Source: Phycisphaerae bacterium (GTDB lineage: Bacteria > Planctomycetota > Phycisphaerae > UBA1845). Taken from it: a stretch of DNA of 64,000 bases. Below the pieces are notes generated by a model, which was not told the origin of the DNA, made no database searches, and saw only the letters and a program-made list of their open reading frames with translations. A program made the translations under genes and the position numbers. Of the stretch, positions 9,146 to 18,347 are shown piece after piece (the stretch's first letter is position 1; the number at the start of each line of letters is the position of its first letter). The DNA lies in contig JAGFJJ010000048.1 of assembly GCA_024102815.1 (NCBI GenBank), forward strand, positions 248,001 through 312,000, written 5' to 3'.

Positions 9146-9886
9146 TCACCCGGCCTGGTGCCCGCGCCGATCAAAAAGCGACGTGCCCACCAGCAGAATC
9201 ACTCCGCAAACCAGCGCCGCGTCGGCCACGTTGAACACCCACGGCCAGACCTCGCGCCCACCGACCCGCGGGACCCACTGCGGAAACGACGGAACGAATT
9301 TCAGAAAATCCCGCACCACACCCTGGCGCGACAACACGACATCCTCTCGATCGAACGTCCGCGGGGGGAGCCGATCGCCCTCCGGCCAGTGACCCACCTG
9401 GACCCGCTCCGCGCCGGGCTCGCTCAGAACTTGGCCGATCATGACCGTCCGCAACTGGCCGCCCCGATTGACCCGAACGACGTCGGCCTGGACCGCCAGG
9501 CGATCGTAGAGATTCCCGCAGGCCCCGGCGAGGATCATTCCCAGGCAGATCTGCAACAACCGCTGGTTTCGCGCCGACGCCAGGAACAGGTAGACCACGA
9601 ACGCCAGCGCGAAAATTGACGCCACCACGAACACGCCCGTGTAACCGCTGAACGATCCGAAAACGGCCCCGTCGTTCAGCGATCGGCGCAGCTCCAGCGT
9701 CCCCGGTATCAGCGTTCGCACCTCGTCCGGCTTGAGCGTGCTGAATACCCACCATTTGGAAAAGAGATCGAGCGCGAGAAGACTTACCGCTGCGATCCAG
9801 AAACGCAGGTGTGCTCCGACGTCCGACCAGGCCGGCCGGACCTCAGCATTCCGTGTGGTTGCCTTCGATTGGGGTGATTCGGCCAT
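9146..9886 (-). CDS. lspA: Lipoprotein signal peptidase (signal peptidase II) with an extended loop
   Basis: Cleaves lipoprotein signal peptides in the inner membrane, which suits the several lipoproteins in this window. Four hydrophobic helices and both catalytic-aspartate motifs are present: GNLYDR near residue 125 and FNVADA near 224. At 246 residues it is longer than the usual 160-170. The extra 70-80 residues lie between the two catalytic motifs and are hydrophilic, so they should be extracytoplasmic. It starts 14 bases after the DksA-like gene ends, indicating co-transcription. Confidence 0.93.
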   Translation of the reverse strand: MAESPQSKATTRNAEVRPAWSDVGAHLRFWIAAVSLLALDLFSKWWVFSTLKPDEVRTLIPGTLELRRSLNDGAVFGSFSGYTGVFVVASIFALAFVVYLFLASARNQRLLQICLGMILAGACGNLYDRLAVQADVVRVNRGGQLRTVMIGQVLSEPGAERVQVGHWPEGDRLPPRTFDREDVVLSRQGVVRDFLKFVPSFPQWVPRVGGREVWPWVFNVADAALVCGVILLVGTSLFDRRGHQAG

Positions 9887-9900
9887 GGTCCGGGCCAGGG

Positions 9901-10734
9901 TTAGCGCATTCGCCCCTCTTCACGGGCGCGCGCATACTCTATGCAGTACTTCGCCCACGGCTTGGCTTGAAGTCGGGCCAGACCGATCGGCTTGTGTGTC
10001 GCCAGACAAATGCCAAAAGTCTTCTGGTCGATTCGTCGCAATGCCTCGTCAATTTCCCGAAGTCGCTCCTGCTCGTTGGCCAGCAGTCCCAGGTTGAATT
10101 CGTGCTCCCAGTTGTCGCTGCCCAGATCGGCCATGTGGACCGGCATGGAGGACTGCTCGCCGGAGCCGTTCTCCCCCCGGCGCTCGAACTGCGCATTGAC
10201 GTCCCCGACGATCTGGGTGCGAAGGTCGAGCAACTGCAGACGGAAATCGCGCAGCTGCTTGGCCGAAAGCGGCGATTTGGGCATCGGCTTGCGCTCTTCC
10301 GGAAACTGCACCGGATCAACCGCCGTGGCTGGCGGAAGATCGGACTTCTTGCGCGCTTCAGATTGGCGCGCTCCGGCCGATCCGCTTTTTTTCCGCTTCT
10401 TCTTCGACCCATCCGCTTCGGGTTGGGTGATCTCCCGGAGCTTCGAATCCGCCTCGTTTGCCGGGCCGCCTTTCGCGACCGACCGCTTGCCGCTCGCCTT
10501 TCGCTCGGGCGGCTTGGACGGCGACCGGCCCACGGTTCGAGCCACGGCTTTCTTCTTCACCGCTTTCTTTCCGGTGGTCTTGGCCGTCTTGCCGCTCGCC
10601 TTTTTTGAAGCCGAAGCCGTCGCCGGCTTGGCCACTTTCTTGCTGCTCTTCCCGGAGGATCGGGGCGTCTTCCCGGAATCCTTGGCGGTCGTCCCGCGGC
10701 CTTTTGAAGTGTTCTTTCGCTTCGCTTTTGCCAC
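9901..10734 (-). CDS. TraR/DksA-family protein with basic histone-like N-terminal tail
   Basis: 277 residues. The first 120 or so are dominated by Lys, Ala, Ser, Thr and Pro (KKAVKKKAVA and similar), resembling histone H1 tails. The C-terminal 120 form a DksA-like coiled coil (SAKQLRDFRLQLLDLRTQI) and finger. In place of the four zinc cysteines the finger reads FGICLATHKPI and KYCIEYA, so two Cys are replaced by Thr and Tyr. DksA proteins bind the RNA polymerase secondary channel. First gene after the promoter at 10814-10842 and upstream of lspA and ribD. Nucleic-acid binding by the tail is an inference. Confidence 0.85.
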   Translation of the reverse strand: MAKAKRKNTSKGRGTTAKDSGKTPRSSGKSSKKVAKPATASASKKASGKTAKTTGKKAVKKKAVARTVGRSPSKPPERKASGKRSVAKGGPANEADSKLREITQPEADGSKKKRKKSGSAGARQSEARKKSDLPPATAVDPVQFPEERKPMPKSPLSAKQLRDFRLQLLDLRTQIVGDVNAQFERRGENGSGEQSSMPVHMADLGSDNWEHEFNLGLLANEQERLREIDEALRRIDQKTFGICLATHKPIGLARLQAKPWAKYCIEYARAREEGRMR

Positions 10735-11137
10735 GCCAGGGATCCGTCAGGCCGAGGGCAGAATCAGTGTAACCTACTGAAATACAGGGAGAAACGAAAA
10801 ATCAAATCGTGCGAGTATAGGTTCGAGAAACGGGGCTGTCAAGGGATGTGAAACCTCCGGCGAGCCCCCAGTGTCGGCTGGTGCGTGCCCCCTGACGCAT
10901 GGCGGCTCCGCGGCTATGAAGCCGGAACAGGCGCCGACTGGGGCGTCGGACCGGGCATGCCGACCTCGTGTCCCATTACATGCCCCTTGCGTATGCCCGC
11001 GAACCGGCTACAATCCAAGATTCGCCATTGCACACACGGAGCTTCGAGGGGCCAATCGCTCAGGCGCGGAGCGCCGGACCCCCAGAGTACATACGCTGCG
11101 TTCAACCTCGGCGCGGCGGAGACGGAACAGCAAAACA
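10735..11137. other. Divergent intergenic region
   Basis: About 400 bases between the DksA-like gene and the TPR/alpha-CTD gene. It contains the minus-strand promoter at 10814-10842 and, near 10875-10900, a degenerate copy of the hairpin motif GGTGCGTC-CCCT-GACGCACC seen intact at 34999. An open frame runs through its right half into the TPR gene, but its translation looks non-coding. Confidence 0.5.
10814..10842 (-). promoter_or_regulatory. Consensus sigma70-type promoter
   Basis: Read on the minus strand: TTGACA (10842-10837), a 17-base spacer, then TATACT (10819-10814). This is a full -35 match and a near-consensus -10. It points into the DksA-like gene about 80 bases downstream and probably drives the lspA-ribD cluster too. 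It is the strongest promoter I can see in the window. Confidence 0.8.
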
Positions 11138-12106
11138 ATGACGGGAACGCTTGCGGCGATCGACCAGACAATTGACGCGGGACAACTCGACGAGGCGCGG
11201 AAGGCACTGAAGGGCGTGCCGGAAGACGAGGCCAACCGGGCCGACGTCCTTTTTCTCAAAGGGCGGCTACTCGAGGCCGACCACAACCGGGAAAGCGCCT
11301 GGCAGCAGTATCAGTTGGTGCTGGATCTGGATCCCGGCCACGTACCGGCCTGCTTTCGCGCTGGGCTTCTGGCGGACCAGGCCGGCGACGACGATACCGC
11401 CCTCGACCTCTTCGAGCGGTGCCTCGAAGAACAGCCCGCCCATGTCAACGCGCTGTTGAATCTCGCCATCATTTATGAGGAGCGTGGACAGCTTCGCAAT
11501 GCGGAGTCCTGCCTGCGCCGCGTGCTCGCCGAGTACCCCGAACACCATCGCGCCCGCCAGTTCCTCAAGTCGGTCGAGAGTTCGTACACCATGGTGTACG
11601 ACGAGCAGCGCCGTCGGGATTCCGAACAGCGCCATGCCATTCTCGACCAGCCCATCAGCGATTTCGAGCTCAGCGTCCGCAGCCGCAACTGCCTGCGGCA
11701 AATGAACATCCGCACACTGGGGGACTTGCTCAAGGTCAGCGAGTCGGAGCTGCTTTCCTACAAGAACTTCGGCGAAACCTCTCTCACCGAAATCAAGAGC
11801 CTCCTTACCCAGAAGGGCTTGTCCCTGGGGCAGACGCTCACCACCGTGCCCGCCAAGCCCGCCGTGCGCGCCACGGCACCCTTTACCGGCGACAACGCCG
11901 TCGTGCTCAACAAGCCCGTCACCGACCTGGAACTTTCCGTCCGTTCGCGAAAGTGTCTCCAGTGGCTCGGCGTCAATACCTTGGGCGAACTCGTCACCCA
12001 CAGCGAGGCCGAGCTCATGGCCATCAAGAACTTCGGGCAAACCTCGCTGAACGAAATCAGGAACCAGCTCGCCCAGCACGGGCTGAGCTTCAGACCGTCG
12101 CGATGA
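11138..12106 (+). CDS. TPR protein with two RNA polymerase alpha-CTD-like modules
   Basis: 322 residues from the ATG at 11138; an earlier in-frame start would add 89 residues of unlikely sequence. Residues about 1-145 form tetratricopeptide repeats (AGLLADQAGDDDTALDLFERC, NLAIIYEERGQ). Two copies of the RpoA C-terminal helix-hairpin module follow. Each has the signature (F/L)ELSVRS RxCL, a TLG(D/E)L turn and a KNFG(E/Q)TSL hairpin. Alpha-CTD binds UP elements and activators, so a DNA- or sigma-contacting adaptor is plausible. The gene overlaps the SpoIID-like gene by four bases (ATGA), so they are one operon. Confidence 0.88.
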   Translation: MTGTLAAIDQTIDAGQLDEARKALKGVPEDEANRADVLFLKGRLLEADHNRESAWQQYQLVLDLDPGHVPACFRAGLLADQAGDDDTALDLFERCLEEQPAHVNALLNLAIIYEERGQLRNAESCLRRVLAEYPEHHRARQFLKSVESSYTMVYDEQRRRDSEQRHAILDQPISDFELSVRSRNCLRQMNIRTLGDLLKVSESELLSYKNFGETSLTEIKSLLTQKGLSLGQTLTTVPAKPAVRATAPFTGDNAVVLNKPVTDLELSVRSRKCLQWLGVNTLGELVTHSEAELMAIKNFGQTSLNEIRNQLAQHGLSFRPSR

Positions 12107-13485
12107 GGTTGCCGTCCTCGAGGTCGCCGGCGCCTCGAACCGACCGTGGGCGAAGATTCCCTCTCGCCGGACTGATTCAGCACCGGGCGCTCGGGCCAGC
12201 CCGCACCCTCCTCGGCATCGTGATCTTGATGCTGGCCGTGGCCCTGACGGCTTCACCACTGCTTTGCGCTCGCGAGATCATCGACGCCGACCTGGAGGGC
12301 GCGACGGCCCTGGGACTCGTCCCCATCCGTCCCGTCCGCGTTCAACTCGCCCGGGATATTCAGGCCGTCCGCCTCGCCTGCAACACGCCTTGCGAAATCC
12401 GCTTCGACGGCGCGAAACTCGCTTCGCCGGAGTCCCTGCCCGACGGCCCCGTTGTCCTGCAAGTCGGCCAGCCCGGCTCGATTCGGATTAAAGCAGACAA
12501 CCCGCTATGCGACGGGCTGACCGCTTTCGAAACGACGTTCCAATCCCCTCCCGGCGGAAAGCTCCGCGTTGAGACGAGCGCCGACGGGATGGAGTGGTCT
12601 CCGCCCGCCTATTACGCCGGCTTGCTCCGCGTATCCGCTCAACAGGACCCGGCGGGACTTTCCGTCGTCAACGAGGTCGATGTCGAGCGTTATGTCGCCT
12701 CGGTGGTGGCCCACGAAGTCTGGCCGACTTTTCACGAACAGGCCCTGCAAGCCCAGGCCGTCATCGCCCGCAGCTTCGTTATCGATCAGATGCTCCGCCG
12801 CCGCGACGAGCCGTGGGATCTCGTCGCTTCGCAACAGGCACAGGTCTACGGCGGGTTACGCTCCGACCCCTTGGGCCGGCGAGCCCTCCGCGCCGCCCTT
12901 TCCACGCGCGGACTCGTGTGCACGTGGAACGACGGCCGGCGGGAACGTATCTTCCCCACGTACTACTCCTCGGCCTGCGGCGGACGAACCCAGTCGGCCG
13001 CCATCTTCGGACCCGAAAGTGACATTCCCCCCCTCGCGGGCGGGATTCCCTGTGACTACTGCCGCATCGCCCCGGAAGGCGTCTACCGCTGGGGACCCGT
13101 TCACATACCCCGTGACGAAGCCTATCGACGCCTCGCCGCCCGCCACCCCGAGCTCGCCTCCCTCGGCGGCATCGAGGGACTCGAAGTTGTTGAACGCGAA
13201 CCCGGCGGTCGCCCCACGCGCATCGCCATCACCGGCCCGTCCGGCGAAACGCGCGAGCTCTCCGCCGAGAACTTCCGCCTTGCCGTGGGCTCGCGCGCCA
13301 TGCCCAGCACGGCTTGTGACATCACGATGACACCAAAGGAAATCGTACTCGAGAACGGCAAGGGTACCGGCCACGGGCTCGGTCTGTGCCAATGGGGCAT
13401 GGAAGGCCAGGCTCGCCTCGGACGCGCCGCCGCCGACATCCTCCGCTACTATTACCCCGGCGTGCACCTGACGCGCGTTTATTGA
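12103..13485 (+). CDS. SpoIID/LytB-domain protein, probable peptidoglycan lytic enzyme
   Basis: 460 residues. The ATG overlaps the upstream stop codon. A basic N-terminus and hydrophobic stretch near residues 30-55 form a signal or membrane anchor. The SpoIID domain begins about residue 190 (DVERYVASVVAHEVW, containing the conserved Glu), continues with AVIARSF, YYSSACGG and a CxxC pair (CDYC), and ends with GHGLGLCQWGMEGQA and YYYPG. SpoIID proteins cleave denuded glycan strands. Here it implies cell-wall turnover. The coupling to the TPR/alpha-CTD gene is unusual. Confidence 0.9.
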   Translation: MRLPSSRSPAPRTDRGRRFPLAGLIQHRALGPARTLLGIVILMLAVALTASPLLCAREIIDADLEGATALGLVPIRPVRVQLARDIQAVRLACNTPCEIRFDGAKLASPESLPDGPVVLQVGQPGSIRIKADNPLCDGLTAFETTFQSPPGGKLRVETSADGMEWSPPAYYAGLLRVSAQQDPAGLSVVNEVDVERYVASVVAHEVWPTFHEQALQAQAVIARSFVIDQMLRRRDEPWDLVASQQAQVYGGLRSDPLGRRALRAALSTRGLVCTWNDGRRERIFPTYYSSACGGRTQSAAIFGPESDIPPLAGGIPCDYCRIAPEGVYRWGPVHIPRDEAYRRLAARHPELASLGGIEGLEVVEREPGGRPTRIAITGPSGETRELSAENFRLAVGSRAMPSTACDITMTPKEIVLENGKGTGHGLGLCQWGMEGQARLGRAAADILRYYYPGVHLTRVY

Positions 13486-13564
13486 ATGGAGCGCGTGCAG
13501 GCCGTTGTCGAGACCACCACGTCGCCGGCCCGTGTGCGGCTGTTCCATTCGCTCCCTGGCAGAA

Positions 13565-16063
13565 TCAAGCCTGGTCAACGCCTGCATGAAGCGGTTGGCG
13601 CGTCCGGTCCAGAAACCGCCGATGTCGCTTGCCCGTCAGACCCAGGTGCCGGTACACGTGCAGCTTCACCCAGTCGTTGATGAACACCCACAACAGGCAA
13701 TACACCACGACGCCGCCGATGTATATCCAGGGCAGGCGCGCCATGATCAGGCCGAACCCCGCAATCAGGATGGCGACGATTTTCGTGCCAAGAATCGCCA
13801 GCCAGAGCAGTGGCGCGGGGCGCGGCCGCGTGTAGAACGGACGCTCCGTACGTACGACGAAGAGCGTCAGATGTCCTGCAATGGCCAGCTTGAGAAACAC
13901 CAGCGATTGCAGCTGCGGCACATCGAGCTCCAGCCAAAGCTGGCCGAGCAGCACCAGCAGGAAACTCTGTATCACGCCGACCAGTCCGAGCACCGTCGAA
14001 AGTGTCAGCACCCGCCGCATGTTCCAGCGCACCGGACGGGGGTCGAGGCGCGTATTGTCGTACGCGATTGTCAGGATCGGCACGTCGTTGAGCAGCGCCA
14101 GGAGGATGATCATGACGGTCGTGATCGGATAGACGTTGAAGACCAGCATCGCGACCACGACGAAGAACATGATCCGAATCGTCTCGGTGATGCGGTAAAT
14201 GGCGTAGCTGTTCATCCGCTCGAATATGCGGCGAGCTTCCTCCACAGCCTGGATAATTACCGAAAGGCCCGGGGCGGTTAGAACCAGCGACGAAGCGGCT
14301 TGAGCCGCATTGGTGGCGCCGGAAACCGCTATTCCCACTTCGGCCTGCTTGAGTGCCGGCGCGTCATTGACGCCGTCGCCGGTCATGGCCACCAGGTGAC
14401 CGCGCTGTTGGAGCGCCTTCACGATGTAGAATTTGTGCTCGGGATAAACCTGGGCGAAGCCTTCGGCCTGCTCGATCTTCTCGGCCAGCTCCGGACTGAT
14501 CTGCTCGGCTTGGCCCCCGTCGGAGAACGCCTCATCCGCCCGCACGATCCTGGCTTTCATGCCCAGCGATCCGGCGATCTCCCGGGCGATAGCCAGGTTA
14601 TCGCCGGTGACCATCTTCACGTCGATCCCGTGTTCGCCCGCGCGTTTGATCATGTCGGCGGAGTCTTCGCGCGGCGGGTCGAAGAGGGGAAGAAGTCCCA
14701 GGAAGTGCCAGGGTCCATCGCCATCGGCGCGGGCGACGCCCAGCGTACGGTGCCCCTTGGCGGCGAACTCATCGACACGCTTCTCCGCATCGGACAATTC
14801 CGGCTCGCCAAGCCGGCAGAGTTGGAAGATCACCTGCGGTGCCCCCTTGCTCGCCCGGATGGTCTTTCCCGCCGGGTCTTGCACGGTGGCCTCCGTGCGT
14901 TTGGATTTCGGATCGAATGGGGTGAAATTTACGGGCTGAAACCCCCGCAGCGATTCCGGGTTCTCGAGACCGCCGAGAACCGCTTCGTCGATGGCGTCGC
15001 GGTTCTCTTCCTTGGAAGCGAGCGCCGCCGCCAGAATGAGGTCCTGCTTACCGGCGCCGGCGAACACCGCCGGCTCGCCCAGCGTGAGCTTGTTCTGCGT
15101 TAGCGTGCCGGTCTTGTCGGAGCAAAGTACATCGATTCCGGCAATTTCCTCAATTGACTGAAGCCGTGTGACGATCGCCTTCATGCGCGAAAGCGCCACC
15201 GCTCCCAGCGCCATGGTCACCGATAACACCGCAGGCATGGCAACCGGAATCGCCGCCACGACCAGGATCAACACGAACTGAAATACGGAAAGGAACGAAT
15301 CTCCTCGCAGGAGTTGCGCGAAGACGAGCACCGCTGCCAGCCCCAGGCTGATGTAGATGAGGTAGTCGCCGATGGTCAGCACGGCCTTCTGAAAGTGCGA
15401 GACCGCTCCTGCCTGCTCGACAAGCTTCGCCGCTCGGGCGAACTTCGTGTTCGCCCCGGTTCCGGTCACCACGGCAACCACTTCGCCCTGCTTGGCGATC
15501 GAGCCGGAGTACGCCGCGTCACCGACCTGCTTGTCGACCGGGAGCGACTCACCCGTGAGCGCGGACTGATCGACACTCAGGTAATCGCCTTCGACAAGTC
15601 TGACGTCGGCGGGAATGATGTCACCGGCCCGCACACGCACGACATCCCCGGGTACCAGGTCACGCGCCGGACATTGCTGCCAGCGACCATCCCGCAATAC
15701 GCGGGCCACCAGCGCCAACCCGGCCTTGAGCGCCTCCAGTGCGTTGGCCGCCTGGTATTCCTGCCAGAAACCGACCACGGCGTTGAACACCAGCATGGTC
15801 AGGATAATGATCAGATCCACCCAGTGCTGTACGATGCCCGAGAGCACCGCCGCCGCCTCGATCATCCACGGGATCGGTCCCCAGAAGTAGCCCAGGAATT
15901 TCAAGAGCAGACTCTGCCGTTCCTCCTCGATGGCGTTGGGCCCGTACTGGGCGAGCCGTGCTGCGGCCTCCTCTCCGCTCAGGCCGCCACGATCGAATTG
16001 CTCCGGAGATTCACCCGACAACGGCGGTGGGCTCGATCCTGAATCCGTGTGTGCCGCAGGCAT
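13565..16063 (-). CDS. P-type (P3A) plasma-membrane H+-transporting ATPase
   Basis: About 832 residues from the ATG at 16063, which has GTGGAG seven bases upstream; longer in-frame starts exist up to 16147. Motifs in order: N-terminal cytoplasmic cation-ATPase region (GLSGEEAAARLAQYGPN), TGES phosphatase loop, PVAMP in the ion-binding helix, DKTGTLTQ phosphorylation site, and the TGDGVNDAPALK hinge. The sequence order and length match proton pumps of the plant/fungal plasma-membrane type, which also occur in bacteria and archaea. It would export protons using ATP. Convergent with the SpoIID-like gene. Confidence 0.93.
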   Translation of the reverse strand: MPAAHTDSGSSPPPLSGESPEQFDRGGLSGEEAAARLAQYGPNAIEEERQSLLLKFLGYFWGPIPWMIEAAAVLSGIVQHWVDLIIILTMLVFNAVVGFWQEYQAANALEALKAGLALVARVLRDGRWQQCPARDLVPGDVVRVRAGDIIPADVRLVEGDYLSVDQSALTGESLPVDKQVGDAAYSGSIAKQGEVVAVVTGTGANTKFARAAKLVEQAGAVSHFQKAVLTIGDYLIYISLGLAAVLVFAQLLRGDSFLSVFQFVLILVVAAIPVAMPAVLSVTMALGAVALSRMKAIVTRLQSIEEIAGIDVLCSDKTGTLTQNKLTLGEPAVFAGAGKQDLILAAALASKEENRDAIDEAVLGGLENPESLRGFQPVNFTPFDPKSKRTEATVQDPAGKTIRASKGAPQVIFQLCRLGEPELSDAEKRVDEFAAKGHRTLGVARADGDGPWHFLGLLPLFDPPREDSADMIKRAGEHGIDVKMVTGDNLAIAREIAGSLGMKARIVRADEAFSDGGQAEQISPELAEKIEQAEGFAQVYPEHKFYIVKALQQRGHLVAMTGDGVNDAPALKQAEVGIAVSGATNAAQAASSLVLTAPGLSVIIQAVEEARRIFERMNSYAIYRITETIRIMFFVVVAMLVFNVYPITTVMIILLALLNDVPILTIAYDNTRLDPRPVRWNMRRVLTLSTVLGLVGVIQSFLLVLLGQLWLELDVPQLQSLVFLKLAIAGHLTLFVVRTERPFYTRPRPAPLLWLAILGTKIVAILIAGFGLIMARLPWIYIGGVVVYCLLWVFINDWVKLHVYRHLGLTGKRHRRFLDRTRQPLHAGVDQA

Positions 16064-16297
16064 TTGCATATCTCCACGAGACATCGTTTGCGCGCCGGTT
16101 TCCGAGGGCGTCGTTCCGACGATCGACCAGGGCCGATGCGGGTGCACACACGGCCGATCAATTCACGGCGGCCGGCGCAGCGCATGAAAACACGGCAGAG
16201 CGGCATGGACGCCGGCCTCCGTGCGAACGCGCGATGCCGAGTGCGCTCCGCCACCCGGCCGCCCTCACGCCCCGTTTTGCTGTAACTCGGTTATTCT

Positions 16298-18151
16298 TCA
16301 GCGCTTGCCGGTATCCTGCAACTCCGGATGATTAAGCAGTTGCGGCGCGGAGAGGTGATAGCACGCCCCCGCGATGCAGCGATCCAGCGTGTCGTCCCGG
16401 CCGTCGTCGGCACAAGGCGTGCCGTTTTCGACGACCTGCTCCACGCATTCGCACGTGTGCCCGTCCACCTTGGACCGCACCGTCTCCCTGCACTCCTCGC
16501 GCGAGGGCGTGCAGATCGTATCCAGGCAGGGATCGAAGATTTCGATGATGGCGGGAGAGAGTGTTATGGGCAATGGCACTGTATGCTCGTTTGCCAAGTA
16601 TGTGCTTAATTCGTCCGAACCAAGCTCAATCGTGTATGTACCATGTGCGTAAGGCGGGACGTACACCAACAGAGTGGCGAAGTACTCATTCTCTCCATGA
16701 AAAGCGATCCCCCCGCCGGCCGAGCCGTTTACGGCGAAGGCTTCACAGATACCCAGGATCGGCGAAAAGTAGACGCCGAATACAGGGGAACGGGGATCGG
16801 CCGTGAATAGAAATCGCGGATTCTCAACACAAGGACCGTCGCCAGGGTTGGCCGCTTCACAAGGCGCTTGCCCGCTGGCTGGCTGACCCGAAGCCGGGCA
16901 ACCAGGGCGCTGCGAATAAAGGCACACATCCGTTGCGAGATACAGGCTGGGCGGCAACCCGCCCGCAATATTGAATAGTGAAAGGGCCCCACCGGCCCCG
17001 TTCCCGCAGTTCCCGGGGCACTCGACATGTAGTTGCGCCAAACCCAGCAGTCCGGTCCACTGCGCTCGAACCTCGAGTTCAACCACGACGTCCGTTTCAT
17101 ACAGAACCAGTCGATCTCCATTGACGTCGAAGTCTCCCCCTCCAAGGACACCCACCGGAAATAGTCCCATGCGCCCTTCGCCAAGCGGGCCGTGGCAGAG
17201 CCCGGTCAGTGCATCGCACACCCTGCCTTCTCCACACTCCACGTCCGGATGCTCGCAAACGCCCGCGAGGCAAACGTCCTGTGTGCAAGGATCCATATCC
17301 GCCGGGCACGGCGCGTGGTCAGCCACCGGCGCGACAACGCAGGCGCAGCTTCCGTCGGCAAGGATCGTCGGCCGATTGGCCAGGCAAGGTTCTGTTGTCA
17401 GCGCACACTGGACGCCCGCGCATGGGTTGCTCAAAATCGAAATCTCCGCCGGTGTTACAGTAACGTCCAAGTATGACACACCGTTCCGTATCGCCGTCTC
17501 GCGGCTTGAGTTGAGCACGAACCCCACTTCGTAGTCGCCAAAGGCGCTCGCCGGGATGTTGAGCAAAACGGTTCCGGCGTAGTCTCCGAGCTGAGGAACG
17601 GGAGCACCTGCGACATTCTGGAGGACAAGATCCGTGGAACCCAAGCGATATTGAATATAGAAGTTCTGATAGCTGCCTGAATTGGAAAAAACGTAGTCTG
17701 TGTTAACGACGCAGGGCCCCTCCGTGCTGAGATCGCATGCCGGTTGTCCGTTCTTCTCGTCGCAACCCGCCCGGCCGTTGTTCAAGCACACGTTAACAGA
17801 CACATAAGCGCCCTCATAGGCGCCGCTAATTGGCCTGGCCTCGTAGTGATAGATGGACAGCGGCGCTCCCACGCCGTTGCGGCAGCCGGCCGTACAGTCA
17901 ACTCGCGCTGACTGGATATCGGCCAGCCCCGTCCACGTCGCCCGCACCTCGAACTCCACCACCGTCCCGCCGTGTTCCAGCGTGATCGACGACCCGTCGA
18001 TTACCGTCCCCGGCGGATTGCCGCCGACGACCCCCACCGGAACCAGGCTGATCGTCCCGCTCTGCTGCCCCAGGCAGGGACTGATGCACCAAAACGCACC
18101 CCATACCCCGGCCAACCCCACGACCCAAAAGTTCTGCGCTCTCTTGAACAT
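16298..18151 (-). CDS. Exported cysteine-rich protein with internal duplication
   Basis: 617 residues from the ATG at 18151, with GGAG eight bases upstream. An N-terminal signal peptide (VVGLAGVWGAFWCIS...) ends near LGQQ. Two copies of a module of about 250 residues follow. Each opens with (I/L)xPVGVxGG, has an EFEVRATWTGL or ELEVRAQWTGL strand, paired cysteines and an LS(I/L)(Y/F) segment. Each ends in a short Cys-rich stretch (ECGEGRVCDALTGLC type) like EGF or defensin-like knots. Disulphide-rich composition implies an extracellular location. Function unknown. Confidence 0.8.
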   Translation of the reverse strand: MFKRAQNFWVVGLAGVWGAFWCISPCLGQQSGTISLVPVGVVGGNPPGTVIDGSSITLEHGGTVVEFEVRATWTGLADIQSARVDCTAGCRNGVGAPLSIYHYEARPISGAYEGAYVSVNVCLNNGRAGCDEKNGQPACDLSTEGPCVVNTDYVFSNSGSYQNFYIQYRLGSTDLVLQNVAGAPVPQLGDYAGTVLLNIPASAFGDYEVGFVLNSSRETAIRNGVSYLDVTVTPAEISILSNPCAGVQCALTTEPCLANRPTILADGSCACVVAPVADHAPCPADMDPCTQDVCLAGVCEHPDVECGEGRVCDALTGLCHGPLGEGRMGLFPVGVLGGGDFDVNGDRLVLYETDVVVELEVRAQWTGLLGLAQLHVECPGNCGNGAGGALSLFNIAGGLPPSLYLATDVCLYSQRPGCPASGQPASGQAPCEAANPGDGPCVENPRFLFTADPRSPVFGVYFSPILGICEAFAVNGSAGGGIAFHGENEYFATLLVYVPPYAHGTYTIELGSDELSTYLANEHTVPLPITLSPAIIEIFDPCLDTICTPSREECRETVRSKVDGHTCECVEQVVENGTPCADDGRDDTLDRCIAGACYHLSAPQLLNHPELQDTGKR

Positions 18152-18347
18152 GGCACCCGCTCCCGGCTGGAAAGATGGACGAACCCCGCGCCGATTCTCG
18201 CAGCAAGGCGCGTACCGCCACCGGGCGGCACGCAACCCACTTCTGTCTAGTCGCCGCCGGCATCCGTTTTCTTACGAGCGTCTTGATTTTCTTTTATTAA
18301 GATTGTGTAGCAGTGGGAAGTGCAGCCCAACCCGGTTCCCGGTGGTC

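Noticed and set aside
10871-11137. N-terminal extension of the TPR/alpha-CTD gene
   Set aside because: No TPR pattern, composition typical of non-coding sequence; TPR homology starts after 11138.
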